Assembly: GCA_964454795.1 (NCBI GenBank)
Contig: CAYVUM010000007.1
Coordinates: forward strand, 1-57,835
Direction of reading: 5' to 3'
Length of the DNA stretch: 57,835 nucleotides
DNA from: CAYVUM01 sp964454795
GTDB lineage: Bacteria > Pseudomonadota > Alphaproteobacteria > Rhodospirillales > Defluviicoccaceae
The notes beneath the pieces were generated by a model that worked only from the letters and a program-made list of their open reading frames with translations, had not been told where the DNA came from and searched no databases. Position 1 is the stretch's first letter. Each line of letters begins with the position of its first letter. The position numbers were made by a program, and so were the translations under genes. Below are positions 30,301 to 42,300 of the stretch, piece after piece.

Positions 30301-33300
30301 TGGTCGGCGGCAGTACCGGCGGGATCGGGATCAGCGGCGACTTCCGGGTCTCCCAGGTCACCGGGGCGGGCGGCACAGTGACCCGGATCGCCGCCGCCAA
30401 TGTCCGGATCGATCTCGAGGCCGGCGGTGTGGGCGAGGGGATGTTCACCGACGGCGAAGGCGCCTTCGTGATCCTGCCCGCCGGCGCCGGCGCCACGGGC
30501 GGGGTTGCGGGCCTTCTCTCCGGCGTCGCTGAGCTGGCAGTCGGCCCGGTCGCCGGCGGCGGCACCGTGACCGTGCGGATCAACAACACCGGCGTTGCCA
30601 TCGACGAGACGCTGGCAATCAACGGCCGCAGCATCGCCATCCGCTTCGGCGAGGCCGAAGGCAATGTCTTTGCGGTGTCGGTCTCGAACCTTTCGCTGAC
30701 GATCGCCGACTTCGTGACCCTTGAGGGCAATATCGCCTTCGCCGGTGATCCGGGCCGGGAAACCTTCGCCGGCAGCGAACTGGAGATCTTCCTCGGAGAA
30801 GGGCCGGCGCGGCTGGAGAGCGGTGACATCAACCCGCTGGCGGTCGGAGTCCTGCTCTCTGACGCCCGGGTCGGGGTGATCCGGATCAGCGGCAGCGCGA
30901 CCACCACCTACGCCCTCCATGCCGAGGGCACGGTGGCGATCCTCGGCGTCGACGGGGTGACGATCACCGGTACGGCCGTGGTCGACGTCAACACGACCGG
31001 CATCGCGATCGACGAGGTTCTTCAAATCGAGGGCAGCGGCGCCGAGCCGGTGGTGGTCAGCTTCGCCACGGGCGACCGGATCACCCGGTTTACCGCGCTC
31101 GATGCCGAGTTGAGCGTACTCGGCCAGACCTTCGGCGGGGATTTCGCGTTCGACCAGGCCGTCGACCCGCTCTCGGGCGCCCGGACCGTGCGGGTCGCCG
31201 CCGCCGGGGTGGACCTGTCGCTCGGCGACGGTGTGATCAGTGTCGCCGGTGCCGCCGGTGCGTTCCTGGTGACGCCGGCCGGGCTTGCCGGCGAGCTGCG
31301 GGGAAGTGTCGCGCTCACGCTTCCCGGAATTTCGGTCGCCGGTGACTTCGCCGTGGCCGTCAACACCACCCGCGCGCCCGTCGCGGCGATGCTGATGGCC
31401 GGCGACGAGGTGCTGTCGCTGTCGCTGCCGGTCGGGCCGTTCGTGCGGGTGTCGGGGACCGGCGTCGAGCTGGGAATTGCCGGTCAGGTGCTGAGTGGTG
31501 ACGTGGCGTTCGAGCAGGTGACCGATGCGGCCGGTGCGCCGGTGGTGACCGTGGCGCTCGCCAACGCGGAGTTGGCCCTGACCGCCGGCAGCAGCCCGAT
31601 CGTCAGTCTCACCGATGGCAGCGGCCTGTTCGTGCTCAGCGATCTCGGCCTTGCCGGAACGCTGTCGGGGGATGTGGACGCGGCCGTGCCCGGCGGCGAT
31701 GTGGCGTTCAGCGGCCGGTTCACCGTCGAGGTCAACACCACCAACCGCGCGGTGAATACCGAAGTTCTCCTCGACGGCCGGGTGCTCACCGTCGAACTGC
31801 CGCGCGGCCCGCCGATCCGGATCGTCGGGACCGACGTCGAACTCGCGATCGCCGGCCAAGTGCTGCGCGGAGATGTGCTCTTCGAACAGGTCGCCACGTC
31901 GGGACCCAACGCAACCAGCGCCGTCCGCGTTGCCCTCAGCAACATCTCCCTGACGCTCGGCGACGGTCTGGTGTCGGTCACGGATGGCGAAGGCGCCCTG
32001 TTCATCACCAGCGGTCCCGGCGCCGCGGTTCTCGCCGGACAGCTCCAGGCCTTCGTCGCAATCGACATCCCCGGCGTCGCCTTCACCGGAACCTTCGGCA
32101 TCGCCATCAATACCGGCACCGCGGCGGTCAGCGAGACTTTCCGGGTCGGCGGGGTAACGGTCGCGCTGAATGTGGCGGCCGGTCCGTTCCTGGAGGTCTC
32201 CGGCGAGGACGTGGTTCTCAGCGTTCTCGGACAGCAGATCACCGGCTCGTTCCGGGTGGTTCAGACCAGCGACCCGGCCACCGGCGAGAACCGGCTGTCG
32301 GTTGTCGTGGCCGACGGCTCCCTCAGCCTTGGCGGGACTGCGCCGGTGGTGCAGGTGGTGGCCATCGACGGCGCGTTCATCGTCAATGCCGCGGGAATTG
32401 CCGGCACCGTCGATGCCGAGGTGTCGATCGCCATCCCCGGGGTCGACGTCTCCGGCGATTTCGCGCTGCAGATCAACACGACCATGGCGCCGGCAGCCAA
32501 CGGCTTCGGCACGCTGGCGGCGGGGCCGTTCCTGCGGGTCGCGGCGAGCAACGCCAGCCTCGGCGTGCTCGGCCAGACCCTCGAGGGCGACTTCACGTTC
32601 GAGCAGACCACCCGGAGCGACGGCACCGCCGTGGTCCGCGCCGCGGCCGCCAACGTGGTGCTGAGCCTTGCCGATACGGTGACCGTGGCCGATGGCGAGG
32701 GCGTTCTGCTGCTCACCCCGGCCGGGATCGCCGGCACCGTCGCCGCCGCAGTGCGCGTCGAAAACGTTCCCGGCGTCGCGTTCACCGGCGCCTTCACCGT
32801 GGCGATCAACACCACCGCGGCAGCCGTCGACCAATCGATCCGGGTGGGCGCGGGCATGCTCAGGCTGTTGTTGCCGGCCGGTCCGTTTATCCGGGTGGAA
32901 GGCAGCGGCGTTCGCCTGACCATCGCCGGCCAGAGCCTGACCGGCAACGCCCTGGTCGAGCAGTTCACCCGCAGCGATGGCAGCCGGTTCGTACGGGTGG
33001 GCCTCAGCGGTGCCAGCCTCTCGATTGGCGACGGCAGCAATGACATCCTCACGATCCGTGACGGCGCGGGCAGTCTGGTCGTGCTGCCGGGCGGCATCGC
33101 CGGCAGCTTCTCCGGGTCAGCCCGACTGTCGGTCGTGACGCCGGGCGCGGCGGAGCCGGCAGCCAGCCTGAGTGCGACCCTCAGGGTTGACATCAACCAG
33201 ACCGGCCTTGCTGTCGCCGAAACCTTCCTGGTCGGCAGCGAGACTCTGACCCTGGACCTCGCCGCCGGGCGGTTCGTCACGGTCAGCGGCGAAGGGGTCG

Positions 33301-36300
33301 AACTGATCGTCGCCGGTCAGGTCCTCTCCGGGAACCTGCGGTTCTCACAGCGCAGCGCCGATCTGGACGGCCAGCCGGGTGACGAGGCCAGCGTTCTCGA
33401 AATCGGCTTTGACTCACTCGAGCTGGGCCTGGGTGACGGCACCACCGACTTCGTCCGGGTCACCGATGGCGAGGGCAGCCTGCTGGTCGCCGGCGGCGCG
33501 CTGTTCGGCCGGTTCTCCGGCCGCGTTGCGATCGACATCCCCTCGGTGGAGATCGCCGGGACCTTCAGCGTCGCCATCAACACCGCGACGGACAGCCGCC
33601 TCGTCAGCGGGATCGCCATCGATCCGGGCTTCGCGGTCACCGCCACCGGCGCGCGGCTGAGCATCGCCGGCCAGGACATCACCGGCAACCTGGCGATCGC
33701 CCAGACCGGGACCGGCGACGGTTCCCAGGTCGTCTCGATCGCCATTGACGACCTGGCGCTCCGGCTCGGTCCCACCGGCAATCCATTCATCAACATCACC
33801 GGCGCGAGCGGCGCCGTGCTGGTTACCGCTGCCGGCGTTGCCGCCGACTTCCAGGTCGCCGGCGCCGGCGATCAGGACGTCATCGACCTGGACGGGGTCG
33901 GCGTCTCGTTCACCGCCCTCTCGCTGCAGATCAATACGACGCGGGCACCGGTGGACGCAGAGTTCCTGGTCGGCGGCGGAGCGGTGGCCATCGATGTGCC
34001 CGCCGGTCCGTTCGTCCGCGTCGTCGCCCTTGGCGCAACGGTTCAGATCGCCGGTGAGGCGGCGATCAGGGCTGACCTGTTCTTCGAGGAGAATACCCGG
34101 TCGGACGGCAGCGCAGTGACGCTGTTCGGGGTCGCCAATCTCACGGCGACGATCGACGGCAACGGGCTCGTGAACGGCCAGGGCGCCTTCCTCATCGTGC
34201 CCGCCGATCCGCTGATTCCGCAGTCCGGCGGGATCGCCGGCTTCGTTTCCGGCCAGCTGACGGTCGGCGAGGGCCAGGGGGCGGCCCTGTCGCTCGGTGG
34301 CAGCGCCGGCCTCAGGATCAACCAGACCGGCCTTGTCGTCAGCGAGACGATCTCCTTCGGCGGCGAGACCCTGGCCATCGAGTTCGGCGTCGGCCAGGAA
34401 AACGTCTTCGACTTCTTCGTGTCCGATCTCTCCCTGGTGATCGCCGACTTTATCTCCATCGAGGGCGGCAACTTCGAGGACTCGATGACCGGCAACGTCC
34501 GAACGATCCGCGGCAACGCCAATCTGTTCGTCGGCCGCGGCCCCGCGTTCCTGACCGATGATGCCGGCCAATCGACCGAAACCCTCAATCCGGCGGCCCA
34601 GGGCGTGCTGGTCGAGAATGCCGATTTCGCGGTCAAGCAGCTCGACGACGCCGGAACCGCCACCTACGCGATGACCGGCTTGGGGACTGTCCGGGTGCTC
34701 GGATTTGCCGGCGTGTCGATCTCGGGAATGGTCGCGGTGGAGATCAACACCACCGGCCAGGCCATCGACGTGGATGACGACGGCATGCTCGATTTCGCCG
34801 ATCCCGCACTGGTCGTGCGGCTGCGCGGCGACGTGGCCATCGATATCGGTGGTCAGATGCTCAGCGGCGAAGTCTCGGTCGAACAGGTGACTGAACCCGG
34901 CGCCAACGGGGTGGCCGGCGACCTGGACGACGTGCGCATTCTCACCCTCGGCCTCAACGACGTCTCGCTGGCGCTCGGCGACGGGGATCCCGCGCCGGTG
35001 GAGGTTGCGATCGCCAGCGGGACCATCCGGCTGGAACCGGACGGCGTCGTCGCCGTCCTGAGCGGGGCCAGCGCCTCGCTTCAGGTGCCGGGGCTGGCTG
35101 CCACGATCAGCGTTGATGTGCAGATCAACACCCGGGTCGATCCGGTGGTTCTTGGCAATGTCACGGTGACCCCAGGACTCCGGGTCGTCGCCAGTGGCGC
35201 CGAGTTGACCCTGTTCGGACAGACCCTGAGCGGCAACTTCGCGTTTGAGCAGGTGGCAGGGCAGGCGAGCCCGCAATCTCCGGTCGAGCCGCCCCGACTG
35301 GTGCGGATCGCGCTCAGCGACATCACCCTTGACATCCGCGCCGGCGCGGATCCGGTGGTGTCGCTCCGCGATGGCGAAGGCTTCTTCCTGCTCACTGATG
35401 CCGGCATGGCCGGCCGGGTCGGCGGCGCGGTGGACATCGCCATTCCGGGCCTGCCGCCGGGCGACTTCAGCTTCACGGGCAGCTTCGGGCTGGTCCTGAA
35501 CACGGCGCCGCAACCGTTCGCTGAGCAGTTCGACCTGGACGGCCGGACCCTGACGCTGGAAGTGCCCGCCGGTCCGTTCCTGCAGGTCGAGGGCAGCGAC
35601 GTGGTGATCCGGCTGCTCGGCCAGCGGCTGGCCGGCAACTTCTCGTTCGAGCAGATCACTGGTGATCGGGGGCAGCCGATCGTCCGCTTTGCCGCCTCCG
35701 GGGTGAGCATCGGCCTTGGCGACGGCGCCACCGACTTCGTCACCCTGACCGACGGCGCCGGCGCCCTGGTGATCCTGGAGACCGGCCTCGCCGGGCGGAT
35801 CGCCGGCACAGTTAACGTCAACATTCCGAACGTGGCGATCGACGGCACGTTCTCACTGACGATCAACGGCACGAATCTGGAGATCGATGAGACCTTCCGG
35901 GTGGGCGCCGGCGCCGCCACGAACGCCGTGGTTCTGGGCGATGTGGATGGTGACGGCAACGTCGACCTGATCACCGGCAACCGCGGTCAGCCCAACGCCC
36001 TGTACCTGGGCACCGGTACCGGTGGGTTCATTCCGGCCGGCTCCGTCTCCCAGGATACCGGCGAGACCACCTCGCTGGCGCTCGCCGACGTCACCGGCAA
36101 CGGCCGCCCGGATCTGGTCGCCGGCAACGATGGCGAACCGAACCGGCTGTACCGCAACGCCGGTGGCACCGGCGCTGACTGGCTCGGCTTCCTGCCCGGG
36201 GTGGATATCACCGCCGATGCCCAGGCAACCACCGCGGTGGCCCTCGGCGACGTGGACGGCGACGGCAGCAATGACCTGGTGGTCGGCAACGCGCTCGAGC

Positions 36301-39300
36301 GCAACCGGCTCTATCTGAACAATGGAAGCGGCACCTTCGCGGCCGGCCTCGCCATCAGCGCTGCCGCGGACGCGACAACGGCGATCGCCCTCGCCGACGT
36401 GGACGGACAGGACGGCCTCGACGTGATCGTCGGCAACGATGGTGAGGTCAACCGGATCTATCTCAATGACGGCTCGGGCGGGATTGCGGAGGAGCGGATC
36501 ATCGGTGAGGCGATCGATGTCCGGATCGACGCCCTGCCCGGAAACACCGGCGCCGATGGACTGCTCGATGCCATCCGCCTGGCGATCGAAGCGGGAGGCG
36601 TCAATGCCGGAACGATCGACGTCAGCCGCAACACCACCGGGCGGGTCGTCCTTAGCCTGAGCGACGTCTTCGCGCAGGCCGAAGGCAACGCGACGATACT
36701 CTTGCTCGGGACCACGGAAGCGGAGAACGCCATCGCGGCAGCGCGCAACGGCCTGGCGCTGACCACCGACGTGGCCTTCACATTGATCCTCGCCAATGCC
36801 GGCGCGACCAGGGCACTGGTTGCCGCCGACGTGGACGGCAGCGGCAGTGCGGATCTGGTCGTCGGCAATGCCGGCGAGCCGGACCGGGTTTACCGCAACG
36901 ACGGCGCCGGCCGGTTCGGGCTCGGCGCAGCGATCCCGGACAGTGCCGGGGACACCGTGTCGGTGGCGGTCGGGGACGTCACCGGCGACGGCTTTGCCGA
37001 CATCATCGCCGGCAACCGCGACGATGTGGACACGGTCTATATCAACAACCAAGCCGGCGACTTCACGACCGCAGTCGACCTCGGCTTCGATCTGGACGTG
37101 ACCTTAAGCGCAACGACCGGCAACGGCTCGCTCGTCGATCTGGCGGCCGATATTCAGGGCAACCTTGACAGTGCCCTCACCGCGGCGGGTTTGGCGGCGG
37201 GAACGCTCCTGGTTGCGCCTACGGCTGACGGCACCGGGATCACGCTGGTCTCCGCGAACCCGGCGCTGGCGCTGCCCGGCGCTGAAGCGGCCGCCGAGGC
37301 CATCCGGAACGCGCGCAGCGCCGGCGGCGATGGCTTCGATCTGACCGAGACCACGCTCGTTCTGACCCTCGCGAGCGGTGGCCGGACCGGCGCCGTCGCT
37401 CTCGCCGATCTGGACGGCCAGGGCGGGCTCGACCTGGTGATCGGCAACATCGCCCAGGCCACCCTGATCTACGTGAACGGCGGCGATCCGGCCGATCCGT
37501 TCGGCAATGTTCTGCCCGGGCAGATCGAAGCGGATGTGCAGCGACTGACGCTGCCCGCGGGACCCTACGTCCGCATTGAAGGCCTGGGGGTGGAGATCAC
37601 CGTCGCCGGCCAGACCCTGGCGGGTGATATCGCCTTCGAACAGCAAACCAGGGCAACCGGGGAGCGGGTGGTTGCCGTGGTGGTGGCCGACGCCGCAGTG
37701 GCCTTCGGCAACGTGCTGTCGGCAACAGTGGACGAGGGTGCATTGGTGGTGACCGGGACCGGTCTCGGTGGCCAGCTGGATGCCTCGGTGCAATTCAACG
37801 ATCCGGCCATCCAGTTCGAGGGCCGGTTCCAACTGGCGATCAACAACTCGGGCGCGGCTATCCGGCAATCGCTGGAGATCGGCAACGGGGAGATCAGTGT
37901 CGATCTGCCGGCGGGTCCATTCTTCCGAATTGACGTGCTCGGCCTGACGCCGGACAGCCCGGCGGTCCTGCGGGTCCTCGGCGTTGAGCTGACCGGCAAT
38001 TTCGTTCTCGAGCAGACCGTTACCACGTTCGGCGAGCGGGTCGTCCGGCTGGGGCTCAGCGATGTCGGGCTGGCTGTTGGCGAGGCCGTGGCGATCAGCG
38101 ACGGCGAAGGGATCTTTCTGGTCAGCGACGGCGGCCTTGCCGGAACACTGTCGGCCGATGTGGCGATCACCATTCCGGGGGTGACCTTCGCCGGCCAGTT
38201 CGGGGTGGCGGTCAACACCCTGCCGCGGGCGGTGCAGAGCGAGCTGATGGTCAACAACCGGACCATCGCGATCGACCTGCCGACCGGACGCTACCTGCGG
38301 GTCGAAGGCTCAGGGGTTATGCTCGGCATTGGCGGGGTGATGCTGAGCGGCGACTTCGCGTTCGAGCAGGTGACCCTCAACGACAACGGCACACCGGCCG
38401 ATCCCGCCGACGATCCCACCGAAATCCGGATCCTCGCCGACAACGTTGCCCTGGACCTGGGAGGCGTTGTTGAAGTCTCGGACGGCCGCGGTGCGCTGGT
38501 CCTGGTCCCCGACCTGCCCGGTCAGGCCGGCAGCGGCGGGCTGGCCGGGCAGTTGTCCGTTGCCGTCGCCCTTGATCTCGACGGGATCGCCTTCAGCGGG
38601 GCCGTGGCACTCGCGATCAACCAGTCCAGCCAGGCGGTATCACGGGATTTCACCCTCGGCGGGCAGGCGATCGGGTTCGACCTGGTGGCCGGCCGGTTCA
38701 TCCGGGTGGAGATCGGCGGTATCGACCAGGACGGCGACGGCATCTCCGACCTGCCCGCAACCCTGGAGATTGCCGGGCAGGTTCTCGAGGCGGACCTGAT
38801 CGCCTTCGAGCAGAGCGCCCGCCCCGGCGCCGATGGCACCGCCGGCACCGGCGATGACCTCCGCATCGTCCAGCTCACTGCCCGCGGTGTCGGTCTCAGC
38901 CTCAATGCTGGCGACGATGAAATTCTGCGGATCAGCGGCGGCAGCGCGGCGGTTGAAATCACCGATGCCGGCCTCAGCGGGTTCGTCACGGCAACGGCCA
39001 GTTTCAACATCCCGGAGGTGGCGATCAGCGACACCACGGTTACCGTGCTGATCAACACCCGGATGACGGCGGCGCAGCTCGATCAGGCGTTCCTCGAGGC
39101 GGCGCTCGGGCCCGACCCCGGCATCGATCCGCTCCTGCCCGCCGGGCCGTTTTTCCGGGTCGAGGTCACCGGGCTCGAAATCAATCTGTTCGACGTGGTG
39201 GTCGGCGGCGACTTCCTGTTCGAGCGGGCGACGACCGGCGCCGGCGCCAGTGTCATCCGGGTCGCCGCGGCCAACGTCGGCGTCGACATCCTCGGGATTG

Positions 39301-42300
39301 TGGTGTTCAGCGACGGAGAGGGGGCGTTTCTGGTCGACGGCGAGGGGCTGGCCGCCCAGGTTGAAGGCGCGCTCGCCGTCAACGTTCCGGGACTGAGTGC
39401 AGACCAGTTCAGCCTCAGCGGCAGCTTCGGCCTTGCCATCAACACCCGGGCCTCGCCAGTCGACGAGGTGTTGGTGGTGGGCGGCACGGCGATCCGGCTC
39501 GATCTGCCCGGCGGGCCGTTCGTCCGGGTCGAAGGCACCGGGGTGGAACTGGCCATCTTCGGGCAGTCACTGACCGGCAATTTCGCCTTCGAGCAGTTCC
39601 AGTTGCCCGGGGTTGGCCCGGGCGATCCCGCCCGGCCCGTGGTGAAAGTTGCCGCCTCGGACGTGGGCTTGCGGCTCGGCGACGGGACGACCGATTTCGT
39701 GGTCGTCTCGGAAGGCCTCGGGCTGTTCCTGATCCTGCCCGAGGGTTTCGTCGGCGAAGTGGCGGCAGATGTGGCGCTGAATGTGCCCGGGGTCGATTTC
39801 GACGGCCGGTTCAGCGTGCAGATCAACACCACGCCCGGCGCGGTCAGTGAGGTCTTCACCGTCGGGGGCGAGGAAACGACCCTCGCCATCGATCAGACCG
39901 GCATTCGTGTCGCGGGGACGGGGGTCTCGCTGGAGATCGCCGGCCAGCGGCTCAGCGGCAACTTCGCCTTCGAGCGGGTGACCTCCGTGGATGCGATGAC
40001 CGGCGTCTCCCGCGATGTGGTGCGGATCGCCGCCGCCAACGTGGAACTCGGGCTCGGCGACGGCACCACCGACTTCGTGCTGGTCACCAATGGCATCGGC
40101 GCGTTGGTGATTTCCAGCTACACCGATCCGGTTGCCGGTCGCGTCTCCGGGGTGGCGGGCCAGATTGCGGCAACGGTGGAGGTCCAGGGCATCGACGGCG
40201 TGTCCTTCACGGGCCGCTTCCGGGTGACGGTCAATACCCTCTCGATCGCGGTGATGGAGACCCTGGAGATCGAGACCGCGAACGGTGTCGAGACGGTGAC
40301 CCTGGCCATCCAGGCCGGGCCGTTCGTCCGCGTCGAAGGCGGGGCGTTCGCCGACGATCCGGACAGCGTCCCGGTGGTCCTCACCGTCGCCGGCCAGTCG
40401 TTGTCCGGCAACTTCAGCTTCGAGCAGATCACCACCCCCGAGGGCACCCGGGTGATCCGCGTTGCCGTCTCCGGCCTCAGCCTGCGCCTGACCACGGGGG
40501 ATGCCGTCAATCCGACCACGATCTTCGAGCTTTCAGGGATTTCCGGGGCGCTGCTGATCACCCCGCAGGGGCTGGCCGGCCAGCTTGCCGTCGACAATCC
40601 GTTCCCCGGCGGTCCGCTCGATATCGGCGGGGCGCTCGGGGTCGGCACGGAAATCACCCTCGATGTCGACCGGGCGACGATCGCCATCAACAACCTCACC
40701 GTCGCTGTCGACGCGCAGTTCGCAGTCGGCGGCGGGATCGTCGACCTGCAGTTGCCGGCCGGGCCGTTCGTCCGGGTCGAGGTCCTCGGCGCCGAGCTGA
40801 CCATCGCCTCGGTGGTGTTCTCCGGCAACTTCGCCTTCGAGCAGGCGAGCCGGACCGTCGGTGCGACCACAACCCGCCTGACCAAGATCGGCGTCTCGGA
40901 CGTGTCCGTCTCGGTGCAGGGGAACGATCTGGTCAATGTCCGCGGCGCCCTGGTGATCTTCCCCAACGGCATCGCCGGCGTCCTTTCCGCGGACGTGGGC
41001 GGCTCCGGCGGCGGCTTCGGCTTCGGGGCGACGGTCAGCCTCGGAATCAATACGACCGGGGCGCAGGTGGACGCGAGCGTCACCGTCGGTGAGGACACGA
41101 TCGTCATCCGCCTCGCCGGCGATCAGACCTTCGTCATCGCCGCCACCGATCTGCAGCTCAACATCGGCAACTTCGTCACCATCGAGGGCAACGTGGCGTT
41201 CGACGGCGACAGCTTCGCCGGTGACGACCTGCTGCTGTTCGTGGGCTCCGGCCCGTTGTTCCTGGAGAACGGCGAGGAGAACCCGGAGGCGATCGGCGTG
41301 CTGCTGAGCGACGCCCGGGTCGGGCTGGTCCGCAGCGGCTCCGGCACCGCGGCCACCTATGCCCTGGTGGCGAGCGGCCGGATCGCGTTCGTCGGCCTCG
41401 ACGGACTGACCGTTGAAAGCCAGAACGCGACCATCCGGGTCAACACCACCGGCCAGGCCATCGACCGTCAGATCGCCATTGTCGGCACGTCCGAGGTTGT
41501 CGCGGTGCGCTTCGCGACCCCGAACCCGGTCACCGAATTCACCGCCGACATCACCATCGCCGCGGCCGGCCTGCTGCGGGTCGGCGGCACCCTCAACCTG
41601 CGCAAGCTGCCCAACGGCGCGATCGATTTCGGCGTGGCCGGGGCGTCGGTCGCCGTCGACGTGGATGGCCAGGGCGAGTTCGACGATGCTGAATTCTCGA
41701 TCCAGGGGGCGGCGAGCTTCTCGATCAGCCCCTCCCAGGGCTTCCAGCTGCAGAACTTCCGGGTCAACGGCTTCAGCCTGTTCGGCGTCGACGGCGGGGT
41801 CCAGCCGGGCGGCCCGCCGGTGCTGTTCCCCACGGCCGATCTCCAGAACCCCTTCAATGGCCAGGTGCTCGCCCGCAACGCGTTCAACGCTTCCCGGACC
41901 ATCGACGTCCTGTTCAACGATCCGAACGGGGTCGGCCTCGACCCGGCGAGCATTCTCGACAACACCCCTGAATTCACCCTGAAGATCAATGGCCAGGCAG
42001 CATCGAGCCTCGGGGTCACGATCAACGGCCGGCCGACGCTGGTGGCCGGCACCACCAACGTATACCGCTACACCCTGTCCGGCCCGCCGATCGCCAACGC
42101 CGGGGAACTCGCCATCGAGTTCGCCGCCAACGCCTTCCGCGACGCCAACGGCAATGCCAATTTCGCCGAGGTCGAGGCCATCAGCCTGGTCAACCCGACA
42201 ACGTCGGGCACGCTGCCACCGCCGGCGCCGGTGGCCGGGCTGTCCGGGCCGGCGAACGGCGAGGCGGTCTCGGTCCTCGCCCTCAACGGCCAGCGCTACA

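Larger units (their letters stand above)
16020..41640 (+). repeat. Array of about 65 diverged repeats of about 120 residues
   Basis: Each unit of about 330-400 bases contains, in order: INTT or VNTT; a VGG strand; AGPFVRVEGTG; LTIAGQxLSGDFAFEQ; VVRIAASNVSLSLGDG; VTDGEGAFLLT; GLAGTVSG; and VPGVxFAG. By eye about 65 GQxLSG positions occur between 15445 and 41560, for example 17650, 19860, 24670, 27330, 29590, 31480, 35215, 38330, 39555 and 40385. Units differ clearly from each other in protein and DNA, with no near-identical neighbours, so the array is old rather than freshly amplified. Seven units near 16860, 19030, 23520, 28060, 30690, 34420 and 41120 are a distinct type B (VTIEGDVSF, LFVGxGPLF, NPAARGVLV). 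Expected structure is an extended beta fold; not a family I can name. Confidence 0.85.

Noticed and set aside
16020..41640. CRISPR array or satellite DNA as an explanation for the long repeats
   Set aside because: The repeat is at the protein level, with a period of about 330-400 bases, codon-level divergence and no identical direct repeats of 25-40 bases with unique spacers.
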